Below are positions 1 through 8,428 of a DNA stretch of 32,442 nucleotides, one piece after another. The notes beneath the pieces are model-generated. The model worked only from the letters and a program-made list of their open reading frames with translations, searched no databases and had not been told where the DNA came from. The stretch spans positions 1 to 32,442 of the forward strand of contig JAEZEJ010000137.1 in NCBI GenBank assembly GCA_023417775.1, read 5' to 3'. Position numbers and translations under genes: made by a program. The stretch comes from Actinomycetes bacterium. Lineage in GTDB: Bacteria > Actinomycetota > Actinomycetes > Propionibacteriales > Nocardioidaceae. Position 1 is the first letter of the stretch, and each line of letters begins with the position of its first letter.

Positions 1-971
1 GCACGCGGGCTCCTGGGTCCGTGGGGGCGCTGTGTCGGCTCGTGGGCCCAGCGCACCGACGCCAGGCCGGGCTCGAGCTCGGCCGGGATCCGCCCCATGC
101 GCCCCCGGCGCCGTCCGTCGCGCCAGCCGCGGCGCGCGGCCGCCCACACCGGTCCACGAGGCCGCGCATAGCGCAGCACCTCGATGAGGTGCAGGAACTC
201 CATGAGGGTCTCAGCCGCGAGCCGGCGCGGAAAGCGCCGGGCGTACATCCGGTTGACGACACGTCGATTGCGCACTCGGTAGTAGTAGCGGAACGGCGTG
301 CTCAGGGTGATGATCGGCGGCAGCGGCGATCCCCGGAAGCCGCCCGAGCCCAGCGGCCGTCGATAGGCGACACCGAGGTGATGCCGGAGGGTGACGCCCG
401 GAGCCGCCACCGGCACGAGGCCGGCGGCCAGCGCCCGCAGCTCCAGCTCCTCGTCGACCAGGTCGATGAAGAAATCCTCCCGCATCGGTCCGATGCGGTT
501 CCAGGTGCTCCGCGGTACCAGCATCCCCGATTGGATCGTGCGGATGGCGATGAGCGTCCCGTCCGCGGCCGTGTCGCTCACCTGGCGGATCGTCGCCCAG
601 TACTCCGGCACGATGAAGGCGGGGTCGATCACCCCCCGGGCCGTGCTGCGGTCCAGTTCGGCGGACAGGCCGGCCACGAAGCCGGCCGACGGCAGGGAGT
701 CCTGGTCGAAGGTGACCACACGGTCCGCCCCGGACTCGAAGGCCACGGCGAGGCCCCGGTTCAAGGCTGCCGCGATACCCCGGTTGGTCGGCTGCCGCAG
801 GACCTCGACATCGGACCGGGCCTCGAGGGCCGCGAAGACCTCACCATCGGGCCGCGGGGTTCCGTCGTCGACCACGACGATCCGGGCCGTCTGAGCCGCG
901 ATCGCGTCGAGATTGGTCAGCAGGCTCCGGTCAGGGCCGAAGACCGAGACGACCGCCCAGATGTCACTCAT
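1..971 (-). CDS. Family 2 glycosyltransferase, rhamnosyltransferase-like (3' end outside window)
   Basis: This frame reads from an ATG at 971 to the left window edge without a stop, so at least 323 residues are present and the C-terminus is missing. The N-terminus is a GT-A fold: a VVSVFGPD strand near residue 7, VVVDDGTPRP near 33, NRGIAAALNRGL near 64, and FDQDS near 89, which is the metal/nucleotide-sugar motif typical of RfbF/WbbL-like rhamnosyltransferases. The likely role is transfer of an activated sugar onto a lipid-linked or cell-wall glycan at the cytoplasmic membrane. The start overlaps the stop of the DUF2304 gene by 8 bases, so the two are translationally coupled. Donor and acceptor sugars cannot be read from the sequence. 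Confidence 0.85.
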   Translation of the reverse strand, partial: MSDIWAVVSVFGPDRSLLTNLDAIAAQTARIVVVDDGTPRPDGEVFAALEARSDVEVLRQPTNRGIAAALNRGLAVAFESGADRVVTFDQDSLPSAGFVAGLSAELDRSTARGVIDPAFIVPEYWATIRQVSDTAADGTLIAIRTIQSGMLVPRSTWNRIGPMREDFFIDLVDEELELRALAAGLVPVAAPGVTLRHHLGVAYRRPLGSGGFRGSPLPPIITLSTPFRYYYRVRNRRVVNRMYARRFPRRLAAETLMEFLHLIEVLRYARPRGPVWAAARRGWRDGRRRGRMGRIPAELEPGLASVRWAHEPTQRPHGPRSPR

Positions 972-1344
972 CATCGCTCTCCGCCCGCGGATCGTCGGTA
1001 GGGGCGACGACATCGGTCCGCCGCTCGAGCTCGGCCCGCAGCAGGGTGACCTCCTCGGCGATCCGCCGGATCTCGTCCTCGGCACGTGACAGCTCCCAGG
1101 AAAGGTGGAGGCACACGCCCAACAGCATGGCGATGCCCATGGCGAAGAGCAGATTGGAGGGCACCTGGACCCCGGCGGAGGAGGCCAGCCAGCCGAGCAG
1201 TCCCGGAACGAGCTCCAAGACCAGCATCGCCAAGCCGATGACGATCCACAGGACGGCGTACTTCTCCTGCAGCTGACGTCGCAACAGCATCGTGACGACC
1301 GCCGCGATGAAGAGCACCGTCAGCGCGGTGATGGCGACCAACAT
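964..1344 (-). CDS. DUF2304 family membrane protein
   Basis: A 126-residue protein with an N-terminal membrane helix (residues 1-20), then RRQLQEKYAVLWIVIG, a signature of DUF2304, then two more hydrophobic helices (about 33-52 and 66-82) and a charged, probably coiled-coil C-terminus (about 85-126). DUF2304 proteins are small membrane proteins that recur beside polyprenyl-phosphate glycosyltransferases, and this gene lies between two of them. Its start overlaps the upstream glycosyltransferase stop (TGATG at 1342-1346) and its stop overlaps the next glycosyltransferase start. A role as accessory or membrane partner of the neighbouring glycosyltransferases is inferred from context; no biochemical activity can be assigned. 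Confidence 0.85.
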   Translation of the reverse strand: MLVAITALTVLFIAAVVTMLLRRQLQEKYAVLWIVIGLAMLVLELVPGLLGWLASSAGVQVPSNLLFAMGIAMLLGVCLHLSWELSRAEDEIRRIAEEVTLLRAELERRTDVVAPTDDPRAESDDE

Positions 1345-2078
1345 CAGAGCGTCTCCTCCCGCGGACCCATCGGACGCCGCAGGACCGCGAAGACCAGGGC
1401 GAAGAGCGATCGGAACAGGTAGACCATCGCCCCCAAAGGCCGCTGGCTGGGCGTGCCGTGCCGTCGCTGACGCATCTCGACCGGCACCTGGGTGACCGTC
1501 AAGCCCGTGCCCAGGGCCGCGACCAGGGAGTCGATGGTGTCACCGAGGTACTCGGCCGGATAGTAGGTGACGTACTGGCGGATGGCGCGGCGGTTGGCGG
1601 CCCGGAATCCGGAGGTGACATCGGTGAGCTTCGTGCGGGCCAGCCGGGACAGCACGGTCGCCAGCATCACCATCGCCCAGCGCCGGGGGCCGCGCACCGT
1701 GTACTCGCCCCGGTCCGCGAAGCGCGCCCCGATCGAGATATCGGCATCGCGCAGACCCTCGAGCACCGCCACGATATCCGCCGGATCGTGCTGGCCGTCG
1801 GCATCGACCTGGATCGCCCGGTCGTAGTCGTGACGTTCGGCGTAACGGAAGCCGGTACGCATCGCCCCGCCCACACCGAGGTTGAAGGGAAGCTGCAGGA
1901 CCACCGCGCCCGCCTCACGCGCCTCACGCGCGGTGTGGTCACCCGATCCGTCGTCGACCACGACGACATCGAACTCCGGCGTCGCCGCGAGGATCTCCCG
2001 CACGGTGCCGCCGATATTGTCCTGCTCATTCCACGCAGGGACGATCACCAGCGTGCGAGGCGGTGCTGGAACTGTCAT
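1344..2078 (-). CDS. Dolichol-phosphate mannosyltransferase (DPM1)-like family 2 glycosyltransferase
   Basis: A 244-residue GT-A glycosyltransferase with VIVPAWNEQDNIGGTV near residue 9, VVVDDGSGDHT near 38, PFNLGVGGAMRTGF near 63, and DADGQHDP near 92 as the metal-binding DxD-type motif. This is the DPM1/GtrB-like class, which moves a sugar from a nucleotide donor to polyprenyl phosphate on the inner membrane face. There is no long C-terminal membrane domain, only a hydrophobic stretch near 220-236, so membrane attachment may depend on the adjacent DUF2304 protein. The start is ATG at 2078, 32 bases after the stop of the large membrane protein gene, which suggests one operon. The sugar is unknown. 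Confidence 0.88.
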   Translation of the reverse strand: MTVPAPPRTLVIVPAWNEQDNIGGTVREILAATPEFDVVVVDDGSGDHTAREAREAGAVVLQLPFNLGVGGAMRTGFRYAERHDYDRAIQVDADGQHDPADIVAVLEGLRDADISIGARFADRGEYTVRGPRRWAMVMLATVLSRLARTKLTDVTSGFRAANRRAIRQYVTYYPAEYLGDTIDSLVAALGTGLTVTQVPVEMRQRRHGTPSQRPLGAMVYLFRSLFALVFAVLRRPMGPREETL

Positions 2079-2110
2079 ATCGGTAAGAGCCTAGGGCATG
2101 CGGTGATCAC

Positions 2111-4090
2111 TCAGGAGTCGCAGACCGTGACGTGTTCCAAGGTCACATCGCCCTCGCGAGCGATCTCCTCCACGACCGGCGGCCCGAGATCGTTCAGTCC
2201 GCGGTACAGGGCGGGGTAACGGCCCTGGTAGAAGTTCAGGACGTACACGTCCCCACCGAGCCCCTCGACCGCATCGCACACGCGCTCGTGGACCTCCGGA
2301 CGGGAGTCGGCACGGTTGAGCTGGGTGCGGATCGTCTCCTCGTCGTCATTGGGGATCACGTACATATACGGCGGCGCGACCCGGATCCCGGTGATCGCGT
2401 AGACGAAGGGCAGGCCCGACCGCGGCTCGCCGATCAGCACCGCATCCTCGGGGACGAGGTCGGGGAGTCGCTGGATCATCGCCCACTCGTCGGCATTGAC
2501 GAGATACGAGTCGTCGGTGATCGTGTACGCATTGCGGGCCCAGTGCAGGGCCGGATTGACCGCCCGTTCGAAGGCCGTGAGCACGCCGAGGAGCACCACC
2601 AGCGCCAGGGCGACGCGTGCCCACCGCGCACGGACACGCGCCGAGGTCACGCCGAGGCGGCCCACCGCCCAGGCGACGGCCGCCATCCACCACCGTGCGA
2701 GCGCGACGAAGCCCACGATGGCCGGACCCATGGCGCTCACCGCGGTCAGCGCCACCACCCGCAGGCTGTCCTGGAAGAAGACCCCCGAGACGAACCAGCG
2801 CAGGTCGCCATTGGGAGCACCGGCCGAGATCACGAACATCGCGCCCACGACAAGCCAGATCACGACGAAGGCGAACCTCCGCTGGACCACGAGGACCACC
2901 AGTCCGACGAGAACCGCGATGGACACCGAGACGGGGATCGGACTGAAGACCTGGGACGTGGTCACCAGCTCCCACAGGGCGCCCGGCAGTCGGCGATAGG
3001 GGGACCACGGGGACTCGTCCCGCGGCGGCCGCATGACCGTCCACGCCGCCGCCACGATGGCGATCAGCACGACGGCGACCACGGTCGCGGTGATGGCGGC
3101 GCGACCCCGTTGAGGGGAGCGGACCGCCCACTCGAAGGCGGCCACGATCGCCAGGATGACCGCCATGACCGCCCACACCAGAGCGGTATTGGGATGCGCC
3201 AGCAGCAGGCCCGGCAGCGCAGCCCCCAGCACGAGGAAGGCCGTTCCCCGCGGCACCTCGGGCTGCACCCCCCGGACGCCGAAGAGGATCGCGGCCAGAC
3301 CGAGCGTCGTCGGCAGCAGCGAGACGCCGAGAAAGTTCGGATAGAGGGTGCCGTAGTTGAGCAGCAGGAACGGGAAGGTGTGGAAGCACCCGGCGAGGGC
3401 CGCGCCGCCGAAGGCCGCCAGCACCCGGTGGCGGCTGACGACGAGACCGAGGAAGACACAGCCGCTCACCCAGCCGACCGTGGCGACGGCGATCATCAGG
3501 GCATTCGACGCCTCGGGCAGGCTGACCCCGGTCAGCTGGACGACCAGAGACAGGAAGCCGTGCCAGGCGGCCGGATACAGGCTGGCGACGCCGTCCAGGC
3601 TGGCGAAGCCCGAGACGTGGAAGGCCGAGGCATTGCCGGTCTCGAGGGCGTAGCGGGTGGCGCCGAGATGGAAGGCGTTGTCGAAACGGATCGAGAAGGC
3701 CGTGGTCGAGCCGGGGATGCGGGCGACCAGATAGGTCAGGTAGAGCGAGCCCAGGACGAAGGCGGCGAGGCTCGGCCAGAGGCGCGCCGGCCGGTCGCGC
3801 CATGCCGGCGGCGGCTCGAAGGCCCGGAACCGCCGCACCAGACGACGCAGCAGCAGCGCGAGCACCAGCAGGACGGCCCAGGTGATCGCCACCGGCAGCA
3901 GATTCCATCGCAGTCCGACCCAGGGCGCCACGACAGCCGAACCCGCGACGACCGTGACGCTGATCGGCACCCCGGCCGCGAGGATGCCGAATCCGCGCAC
4001 TCCCAGGGCCGCCGCGAGGGTGGAGCCGGGGAGCACGAGCAGCGCCGCCGCTACGACGACGGCGGGCGTCAACATGATCCAGTCGAGCAC
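2111..4090 (-). CDS. Large multipass membrane protein, DUF6541-like, probable envelope glycan role
   Basis: About 659 residues. The N-terminal three quarters consist of many hydrophobic helices (a dozen or more) with short loops; the C-terminal 140 residues form a soluble, probably extracytoplasmic domain (ITDDSYLVNADEWAMIQRL onward, ending TVCDS). The layout matches actinobacterial DUF6541 membrane proteins and recalls GT-C polyprenyl-linked glycosyltransferases, although no catalytic motif can be named. The GTG at 4090 is chosen because AGAAGGG lies about 8 bases upstream and membrane-type sequence begins at once; the in-frame ATG at 4075 is an alternative. The frame stays open far upstream, antisense to thrE, but that part has no protein character. 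It leads the glycosyltransferase operon that continues to the window edge. Confidence 0.78.
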   Translation of the reverse strand: MLDWIMLTPAVVVAAALLVLPGSTLAAALGVRGFGILAAGVPISVTVVAGSAVVAPWVGLRWNLLPVAITWAVLLVLALLLRRLVRRFRAFEPPPAWRDRPARLWPSLAAFVLGSLYLTYLVARIPGSTTAFSIRFDNAFHLGATRYALETGNASAFHVSGFASLDGVASLYPAAWHGFLSLVVQLTGVSLPEASNALMIAVATVGWVSGCVFLGLVVSRHRVLAAFGGAALAGCFHTFPFLLLNYGTLYPNFLGVSLLPTTLGLAAILFGVRGVQPEVPRGTAFLVLGAALPGLLLAHPNTALVWAVMAVILAIVAAFEWAVRSPQRGRAAITATVVAVVLIAIVAAAWTVMRPPRDESPWSPYRRLPGALWELVTTSQVFSPIPVSVSIAVLVGLVVLVVQRRFAFVVIWLVVGAMFVISAGAPNGDLRWFVSGVFFQDSLRVVALTAVSAMGPAIVGFVALARWWMAAVAWAVGRLGVTSARVRARWARVALALVVLLGVLTAFERAVNPALHWARNAYTITDDSYLVNADEWAMIQRLPDLVPEDAVLIGEPRSGLPFVYAITGIRVAPPYMYVIPNDDEETIRTQLNRADSRPEVHERVCDAVEGLGGDVYVLNFYQGRYPALYRGLNDLGPPVVEEIAREGDVTLEHVTVCDS

Positions 4091-4198
4091 GCCATGATCC
4101 CTTCTGATGTGTGCCGACGCTCGATCCTGACCCGGCGCGCGGCGCAGACCGGGGATCGAGCCCGGCCCCGCCTGTCGAACGTAGCCGACGACGCCACA

Positions 4199-5551
4199 AT
4201 GGGGACCGTGGACACACCGAGGCGGACTCTGCGCATCATGGACCTCGCGCTCCGCGTCGGCGAGACGCTCCTGGCGAATGGCGCGGGGACGGCCGATGTC
4301 CAGGCGACGATGTCGTCGATCTGTCATCACTTCGGTCTGCGCGGCACCTATGTCGATGTCACCTATGTGATGCTCACCGTGATGCACCAGGAGAACATCG
4401 ACGATGTTCCGCTCGCGCTGCGTCGCAATGTCAATCATCGCGAGACCGACTTCGAGGACCTCACCGATGTCGACCACCTGGTGCGCCGGCTGCTCGCCGA
4501 CGAGGTGGACCTCGATGAGGCCCGGCGCGAGATCGCCACCATCTCGACCCGCGGTCATACCCGTCCGCGCTGGTCCGTACTGGCCAGCGGCGGACTGCTC
4601 AGCGCCGGAGTCGCGTTCATGATCGGCGGCGACTGGATCGTCGCCGTCATCGCGACCGTCGCGGCGTGGCTCATCGAGCTGATGCGCTGGCGGCTCGCCC
4701 GCTACCGGCTCCCCGACTTCTACGTCCAGATCGGGGGCGGCCTCTGCGCCTCCCTGCTCGCGGTCGGGACGGCCGCCCTGCACGTGCCCGTCAATCCCTC
4801 CCTCGTCATCTCGGCCAATATCGTCGTGCTGCTCGCGGGACTCGGCTTCATCGGCGCGATCCAGGACGCCCTGACGGGGTACTCGGGTGCCCGGATCTTC
4901 GAGGTGATGCTGTCGACGGCGGGCATCATCGTCGGGGTCAGCGGCGGCATCATGGCGGGCGGCTGGCTGGGCGTGGACATCTCCAACCAGACCACGCTGC
5001 CCCCGCTGTCCCAGCTGCTCGCGGTGACCTTCGGCGGTGCGGTCGCCGCGATGACCTTCGCGCATTCGACCCACGCGCCATGGCGCACGCTGCTGCCGAT
5101 CGGACTGATCGCCGGGGTCGCGGCGTCGATCTTCGTGGCAGGCGTCAATGCCGATGTCGATCGGGCCTTCATCGCCGCCGTCGCGGCGATCCTCATCGGC
5201 ATCGTCAGCTATCCCATCGCCCGCTGGTGCCGGGTCCCCGCCCTGGTCGTGGTGGTCTCGGCGATCGTGCCGCTGCTGCCCGGTCTGACGATCTACCGGG
5301 CCCTCTCGCAGCTCGCCGAGAACAATCTGTCGGGCATCTTCCAAGGGATCACCGCGACGGCGATCGCCGTCGCGCTGGCCGCGGGCGTGATCTTCGGCGA
5401 GTATCTGGCCCAGCCGCTGGCTCGTGAGACGCGGCGGCTGGAGCGTCGTCTCGCCGGGCCGCGCCTGGTCGGTCCCTTCCGCGACAAGGGCCGGCGACCT
5501 CAGCGGATCGTGTCCCGGGGCGGTCCGCGACCCCGGCGGCGACCGCGCTGA
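4199..5551 (+). CDS. thrE: ThrE-type threonine/serine exporter
   Basis: About 450 residues. The N-terminal soluble region (1-115) carries the ThrE/DUF1212 signature RVGETLLANGAGTADVQATM followed by YVDVTYVML; about ten membrane helices follow in two blocks (about 125-300 DUF1212-type, 305-430 DUF3815-type), then an Arg-rich tail. The family exports threonine and serine from actinobacteria by proton antiport. The frame is open far upstream, but the similarity begins near the ATG at 4199. A GTG at 4208, seven bases after a CACAAT hexamer, is an alternative start compatible with a leaderless transcript. The gene is divergent from the 2111-4090 membrane gene. Substrate assignment rests on family membership. 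Confidence 0.88.
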   Translation: MGTVDTPRRTLRIMDLALRVGETLLANGAGTADVQATMSSICHHFGLRGTYVDVTYVMLTVMHQENIDDVPLALRRNVNHRETDFEDLTDVDHLVRRLLADEVDLDEARREIATISTRGHTRPRWSVLASGGLLSAGVAFMIGGDWIVAVIATVAAWLIELMRWRLARYRLPDFYVQIGGGLCASLLAVGTAALHVPVNPSLVISANIVVLLAGLGFIGAIQDALTGYSGARIFEVMLSTAGIIVGVSGGIMAGGWLGVDISNQTTLPPLSQLLAVTFGGAVAAMTFAHSTHAPWRTLLPIGLIAGVAASIFVAGVNADVDRAFIAAVAAILIGIVSYPIARWCRVPALVVVVSAIVPLLPGLTIYRALSQLAENNLSGIFQGITATAIAVALAAGVIFGEYLAQPLARETRRLERRLAGPRLVGPFRDKGRRPQRIVSRGGPRPRRRPR

Positions 5552-5783
5552 TCCTCGCGGACGACCGTGCCTTTCGCCGGTCCGGACCATCGGCTACCGT
5601 TCAGTAGAGGTTCCGCCGGTGGGGGTGGCGTTGCGAGCGCCACACCCGTGGGATGCTCCGCGAGGCGCAGACTCGATGGCAGGCTTGGATGCCTTCCGAG
5701 AGGCTGCAACCGGGGTGGGGCGCAGTAGCTTCCCTCACCGGCGGGACCTCTTCGCAAGCGCTCAGCCACGAGGGAGCACCGTC
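5552..5783. other. Intergenic region with weak hairpin between thrE and acyl-CoA dehydrogenase operon
   Basis: No gene is seen in these 232 bases. A hairpin with stem GTGGCG (5625-5630) and CGCCAC (5638-5643), flanked by GGGG and ACCC that may extend it, could end thrE transcription, but no T-tract follows. A purine-rich ribosome binding site, AGGGAG (5770-5775), precedes the ATG at 5784. No clear -35/-10 pair is visible. Confidence 0.4.
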
Positions 5784-6944
5784 ATGAGATTGCAGTTGTC
5801 GCCCGAGGACCAGAAGTTCGCCGCCGAGCTTCGGGAGTTCTTCACGACCCAGATCCCCGAGGAGATCCGCGAGGCCGTCCGGGCCCGGCGGGAGCTCACC
5901 AAGGAGCAGATGGTCGAGAGCCAGCGCATCCTCAACGACGCCGGACTCGCCGTCCCCCACTGGCCCGCCGAGTGGGGCGGCAAGGACTGGACCCAGCTCC
6001 AGCGCCACCTCTGGCACGAGGAGATGGCCCTCGCCTGCGTCCCGGCGCCGCTGACCTTCAACACCAATATGGTGGGGCCCGTGATCGCGGCCTTCGGCTC
6101 CCAGGAGCAGAAGGAGCGCTTCCTCCCCGCAACCGCGAGCCTCGACATCTGGTGGTCGCAGGGCTTCTCCGAGCCCGATGCCGGATCCGACCTCGCCTCG
6201 CTGCGGACGGTCGCGGTCCGCGACGGTGACGAGTACATCGTCAACGGCCAGAAGACGTGGACCACCCTCGGTCAGTACGGCGACTGGATCTTCACCCTCG
6301 TGCGCACCGACCCCGAGGCGCCCAAGAAGCAGCAGGGCATCAGCTTCCTGCTCATCGACATGACCACCCCCGGTCTCACGGTGCGCCCGATCGAGCTGCT
6401 GGACGGGGGGCACGAGGTCAACGAGGTCTTCTTCGAGAACGTGCGGGTCCCCGCCGAGAACCTGGTGGGCGAGGAGAACAAGGGCTGGACATATGCCAAG
6501 TTCCTCCTCGGCAATGAGCGCACGGGCATCGCCTCGGTGGGCGCCACCAAGCGCAACCTCGCGACGGTCAAGGAGCACGCCATCGGGCTCGGCCTCTTGG
6601 AGGATCCCGCCTACGCCGGACGCATCGCCGACCTGGAGAACGAGCTGCTGGCACTCGAACTGACCGCGCTGCGCGTTGCGGGCAACTCCGCCGACGGCAA
6701 GCCCGACCCGGCATCCTCGATCCTCAAGCTGCAGGGTTCGGTGCTGCAGCAGGCCGTCACCGAGCTCGCGGTGGACGTGGCCGGACCCGCCTCGATCTCC
6801 TCGGGAGCCGGCGACGACAGCACCGTGCCGGAGTGGGCGCGACTCGCCACACCGACCTACCTGAACTACCGCAAGACCTCCATCTACGGCGGGTCCAATG
6901 AGGTGCAGCGCACCATCATCGCCGGCACGATCCTAGGACTGTGA
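5784..6944 (+). CDS. Acyl-CoA dehydrogenase, catalytic-type subunit
   Basis: A 386-residue FAD-dependent acyl-CoA dehydrogenase that introduces an alpha,beta double bond into acyl-CoA. The order is an N-terminal helical domain (1-120), a beta domain with WWSQGFSEPDAGSDLASLRT (123-142) and NGQKTWTTLGQYGDW (154-168), and a C-terminal helical domain. The MCAD-type catalytic Glu of YEG is replaced here (IYGGSNEVQR, 367-376). A Glu at 245 in LLGNERTG matches the alternative helix-G catalytic base used in isovaleryl-CoA dehydrogenase and in mycobacterial FadE26-type steroid enzymes. The start is ATG 5784 behind AGGGAG; the longer upstream frame has no homologous character. A second, Glu-less subunit follows 6 bases later, so an alpha2beta2 heterotetramer is inferred. 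The acyl substrate (sterol side chain or branched acyl) is unknown. Confidence 0.9.
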   Translation: MRLQLSPEDQKFAAELREFFTTQIPEEIREAVRARRELTKEQMVESQRILNDAGLAVPHWPAEWGGKDWTQLQRHLWHEEMALACVPAPLTFNTNMVGPVIAAFGSQEQKERFLPATASLDIWWSQGFSEPDAGSDLASLRTVAVRDGDEYIVNGQKTWTTLGQYGDWIFTLVRTDPEAPKKQQGISFLLIDMTTPGLTVRPIELLDGGHEVNEVFFENVRVPAENLVGEENKGWTYAKFLLGNERTGIASVGATKRNLATVKEHAIGLGLLEDPAYAGRIADLENELLALELTALRVAGNSADGKPDPASSILKLQGSVLQQAVTELAVDVAGPASISSGAGDDSTVPEWARLATPTYLNYRKTSIYGGSNEVQRTIIAGTILGL

Positions 6945-6950
6945 TCTGAC

Positions 6951-8102
6951 ATGGACTTCAGCATCGACTCCGAGCAAGAGGCCCTGCAGGGCGCCGTCCG
7001 CGGGCTCATCGCCAAGGCCTACGACTCCTCCGAGACGCGCCGTGCGGTCGTCAAGGCCGATCCCGGCTATGGCGAGGACACCTGGCGCAAGCTCGCCGAG
7101 ATGGGCATCCTCGGTCTCCCCTTCGATGAGAAGCTCGGCGGCATGGGCGCCGGTCCCGTCGAGGTCTCTCTGGTCGCCGAGGAGCTCGGCCGGGTCCTCG
7201 CCCCGGAGCCCTTCGTCGAGTCCGTCGTCCTCGCCGGCGGACTCATCGCCGCTGCCGCCGAGGAGGCCCAGGCCGCCGAGCTGCTCACCCCTCTCGCCGA
7301 GGGTGCGAGCCTGCCGATCCTCGCCTGGTTCGAGGCCGGACGCCGCTGGAACTCCTCCCCCACCGCCGTGACCGCGGCACGCTCCGGTGACACCTGGACG
7401 CTCTCAGGCGTCAAGGAGCCGGTCCCGTGGGGCGCTCGGGCCGATGTGCTCGTGGTGAGCGCGGCGACCGAGGCCGGTACCGGGCTGTTCGTGGTCGACG
7501 GCGACGCCTCCGGACTCGACCGCGTCGGCTACACCACGCATGACGGCCTGCGCGCGGCCCGGGTGACCTTCGACGGCACGCCGGCCACGCCGCTCGGCGA
7601 TGTGAGCGCCGACCAGTCCGCGCTCCTCTCACGCGCCCTGGGCACCGCCCGGATCGCCTACGCCCACGAGGCGGTGGGCGCCATGGAGACCGCATTGCAC
7701 ACCACCGTGGGCTATCTCAAGACCCGCAAGCAGTTCGGCGTCCCGCTCAACACCTTCCAGGCGCTCACCTTCCGCGCCGCGGACATGTACACGGCCGTCG
7801 AGCTGGCGCGCAGCACCGCCGCCTGGGCGACCATGGTGCTCGATGCCGCGGCCGAAGGTGCCGAGGTCGATGTCGAGGCGGCGGCCTCGCAGGCAGCGCT
7901 GCAGATCGGCCGGGCCGGGCGCCACGTCGGGCAGGAGGCGATCCAGCTGCACGGCGGCATCGGTGTCACCGCGGAATACAGCGTCGGTCACTACACGAGC
8001 CGGCTGACCGCCATCGAGCATCTGATCGGCGACGGCACCTATCATCGGGCACGCCTCGCGGCAGACGTCACCGAGCACGAGGTCCTCGACCCGATCGGCT
8101 GA
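6951..8102 (+). CDS. Acyl-CoA dehydrogenase, partner subunit
   Basis: A 383-residue acyl-CoA dehydrogenase fold. It retains the C-terminal FAD-contact motifs TRKQFGVPL (258-266) and QLHGGIGVTAEYSVGHY (332-348). The beta domain is short and degenerate: the AGSD-type substrate and FAD loop of the upstream subunit is absent. At the position of the catalytic Glu of the partner this protein has RALGTAR (228-234), without Glu. This is the pattern of the non-catalytic subunit in heterotetrameric FadE pairs such as mycobacterial FadE26-FadE27, where the two chains build shared FAD sites. It follows the catalytic subunit by 6 bases and is surely co-transcribed. A palindrome array sits directly downstream. 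Confidence 0.88.
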   Translation: MDFSIDSEQEALQGAVRGLIAKAYDSSETRRAVVKADPGYGEDTWRKLAEMGILGLPFDEKLGGMGAGPVEVSLVAEELGRVLAPEPFVESVVLAGGLIAAAAEEAQAAELLTPLAEGASLPILAWFEAGRRWNSSPTAVTAARSGDTWTLSGVKEPVPWGARADVLVVSAATEAGTGLFVVDGDASGLDRVGYTTHDGLRAARVTFDGTPATPLGDVSADQSALLSRALGTARIAYAHEAVGAMETALHTTVGYLKTRKQFGVPLNTFQALTFRAADMYTAVELARSTAAWATMVLDAAAEGAEVDVEAAASQAALQIGRAGRHVGQEAIQLHGGIGVTAEYSVGHYTSRLTAIEHLIGDGTYHRARLAADVTEHEVLDPIG

Positions 8103-8120
8103 GGTGGGCGATGCTGGTGC

Positions 8121-8399
8121 ACCGCCCTCACCCCACCCTCGGGCGGTGAATGGTCAACCACGCTCCTCGATCGCTTGCCATCGGCGGCAACCTCCCTCCT
8201 GAGGCGGTGAGCAGCCAACCATCCCGGCACCCAGCCAAGGTTGACTACTCACCGCCTACACGCCGCGCAACACATCGGTGAGCAGTCAACGATCGTGGAC
8301 CCCGCGATGGTTGACCACCCACCGCCCCGGCGCCTCGCACGATCCCGGTGAGCTATCAACCACCGGGCACGGGCGGCGGTGGTTGACTACTCACCGCCC
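8121..8399. repeat. Tandem array of imperfect palindromes (about 71 bp period) between convergent genes
   Basis: The 326 bases between the convergent genes ending at 8102 and 8429 hold no gene. A first hairpin pairs ACCGCCC (8121-8127) with GGGCGGT (8141-8147). Three further palindromic units follow at 8203-8256, 8276-8326 and 8346-8398, spaced about 70-73 bases. Each has a left arm like CGGTGAGCWRTCAACCA and a right arm like TGGTTGACTACTCACCG. A lone left arm lies at 8144-8163 with a decayed partner. Arms are conserved while loops differ, which suggests selection for, or copying of, a folded structure. They could act as bidirectional terminators or be a REP-like mobile repeat. Confidence 0.85.
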
Positions 8400-8428
8400 A
8401 GATCGGGAAGGCTCGAACGGGTCGGATG

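Noticed and set aside
21..1001. Plus-strand frames opposite the first glycosyltransferase
   Set aside because: The minus strand encodes an uninterrupted GT-A glycosyltransferase with its FDQDS motif; the plus frames are shadows.
2132..4198. Long plus-strand open frame upstream of thrE
   Set aside because: It mirrors the membrane-protein gene on the other strand and consists of Arg/His/Asp/Gln-rich shadow sequence; ThrE similarity begins only near 4199.
4091..5590. Very long open frame antisense to the thrE-type gene, in phase with the 2111-4090 membrane protein
   Set aside because: The sequence is low-complexity Arg/Asp/Gly/His-rich with no domain character and fully opposes a clear ThrE protein; the open frame results from high GC bias.
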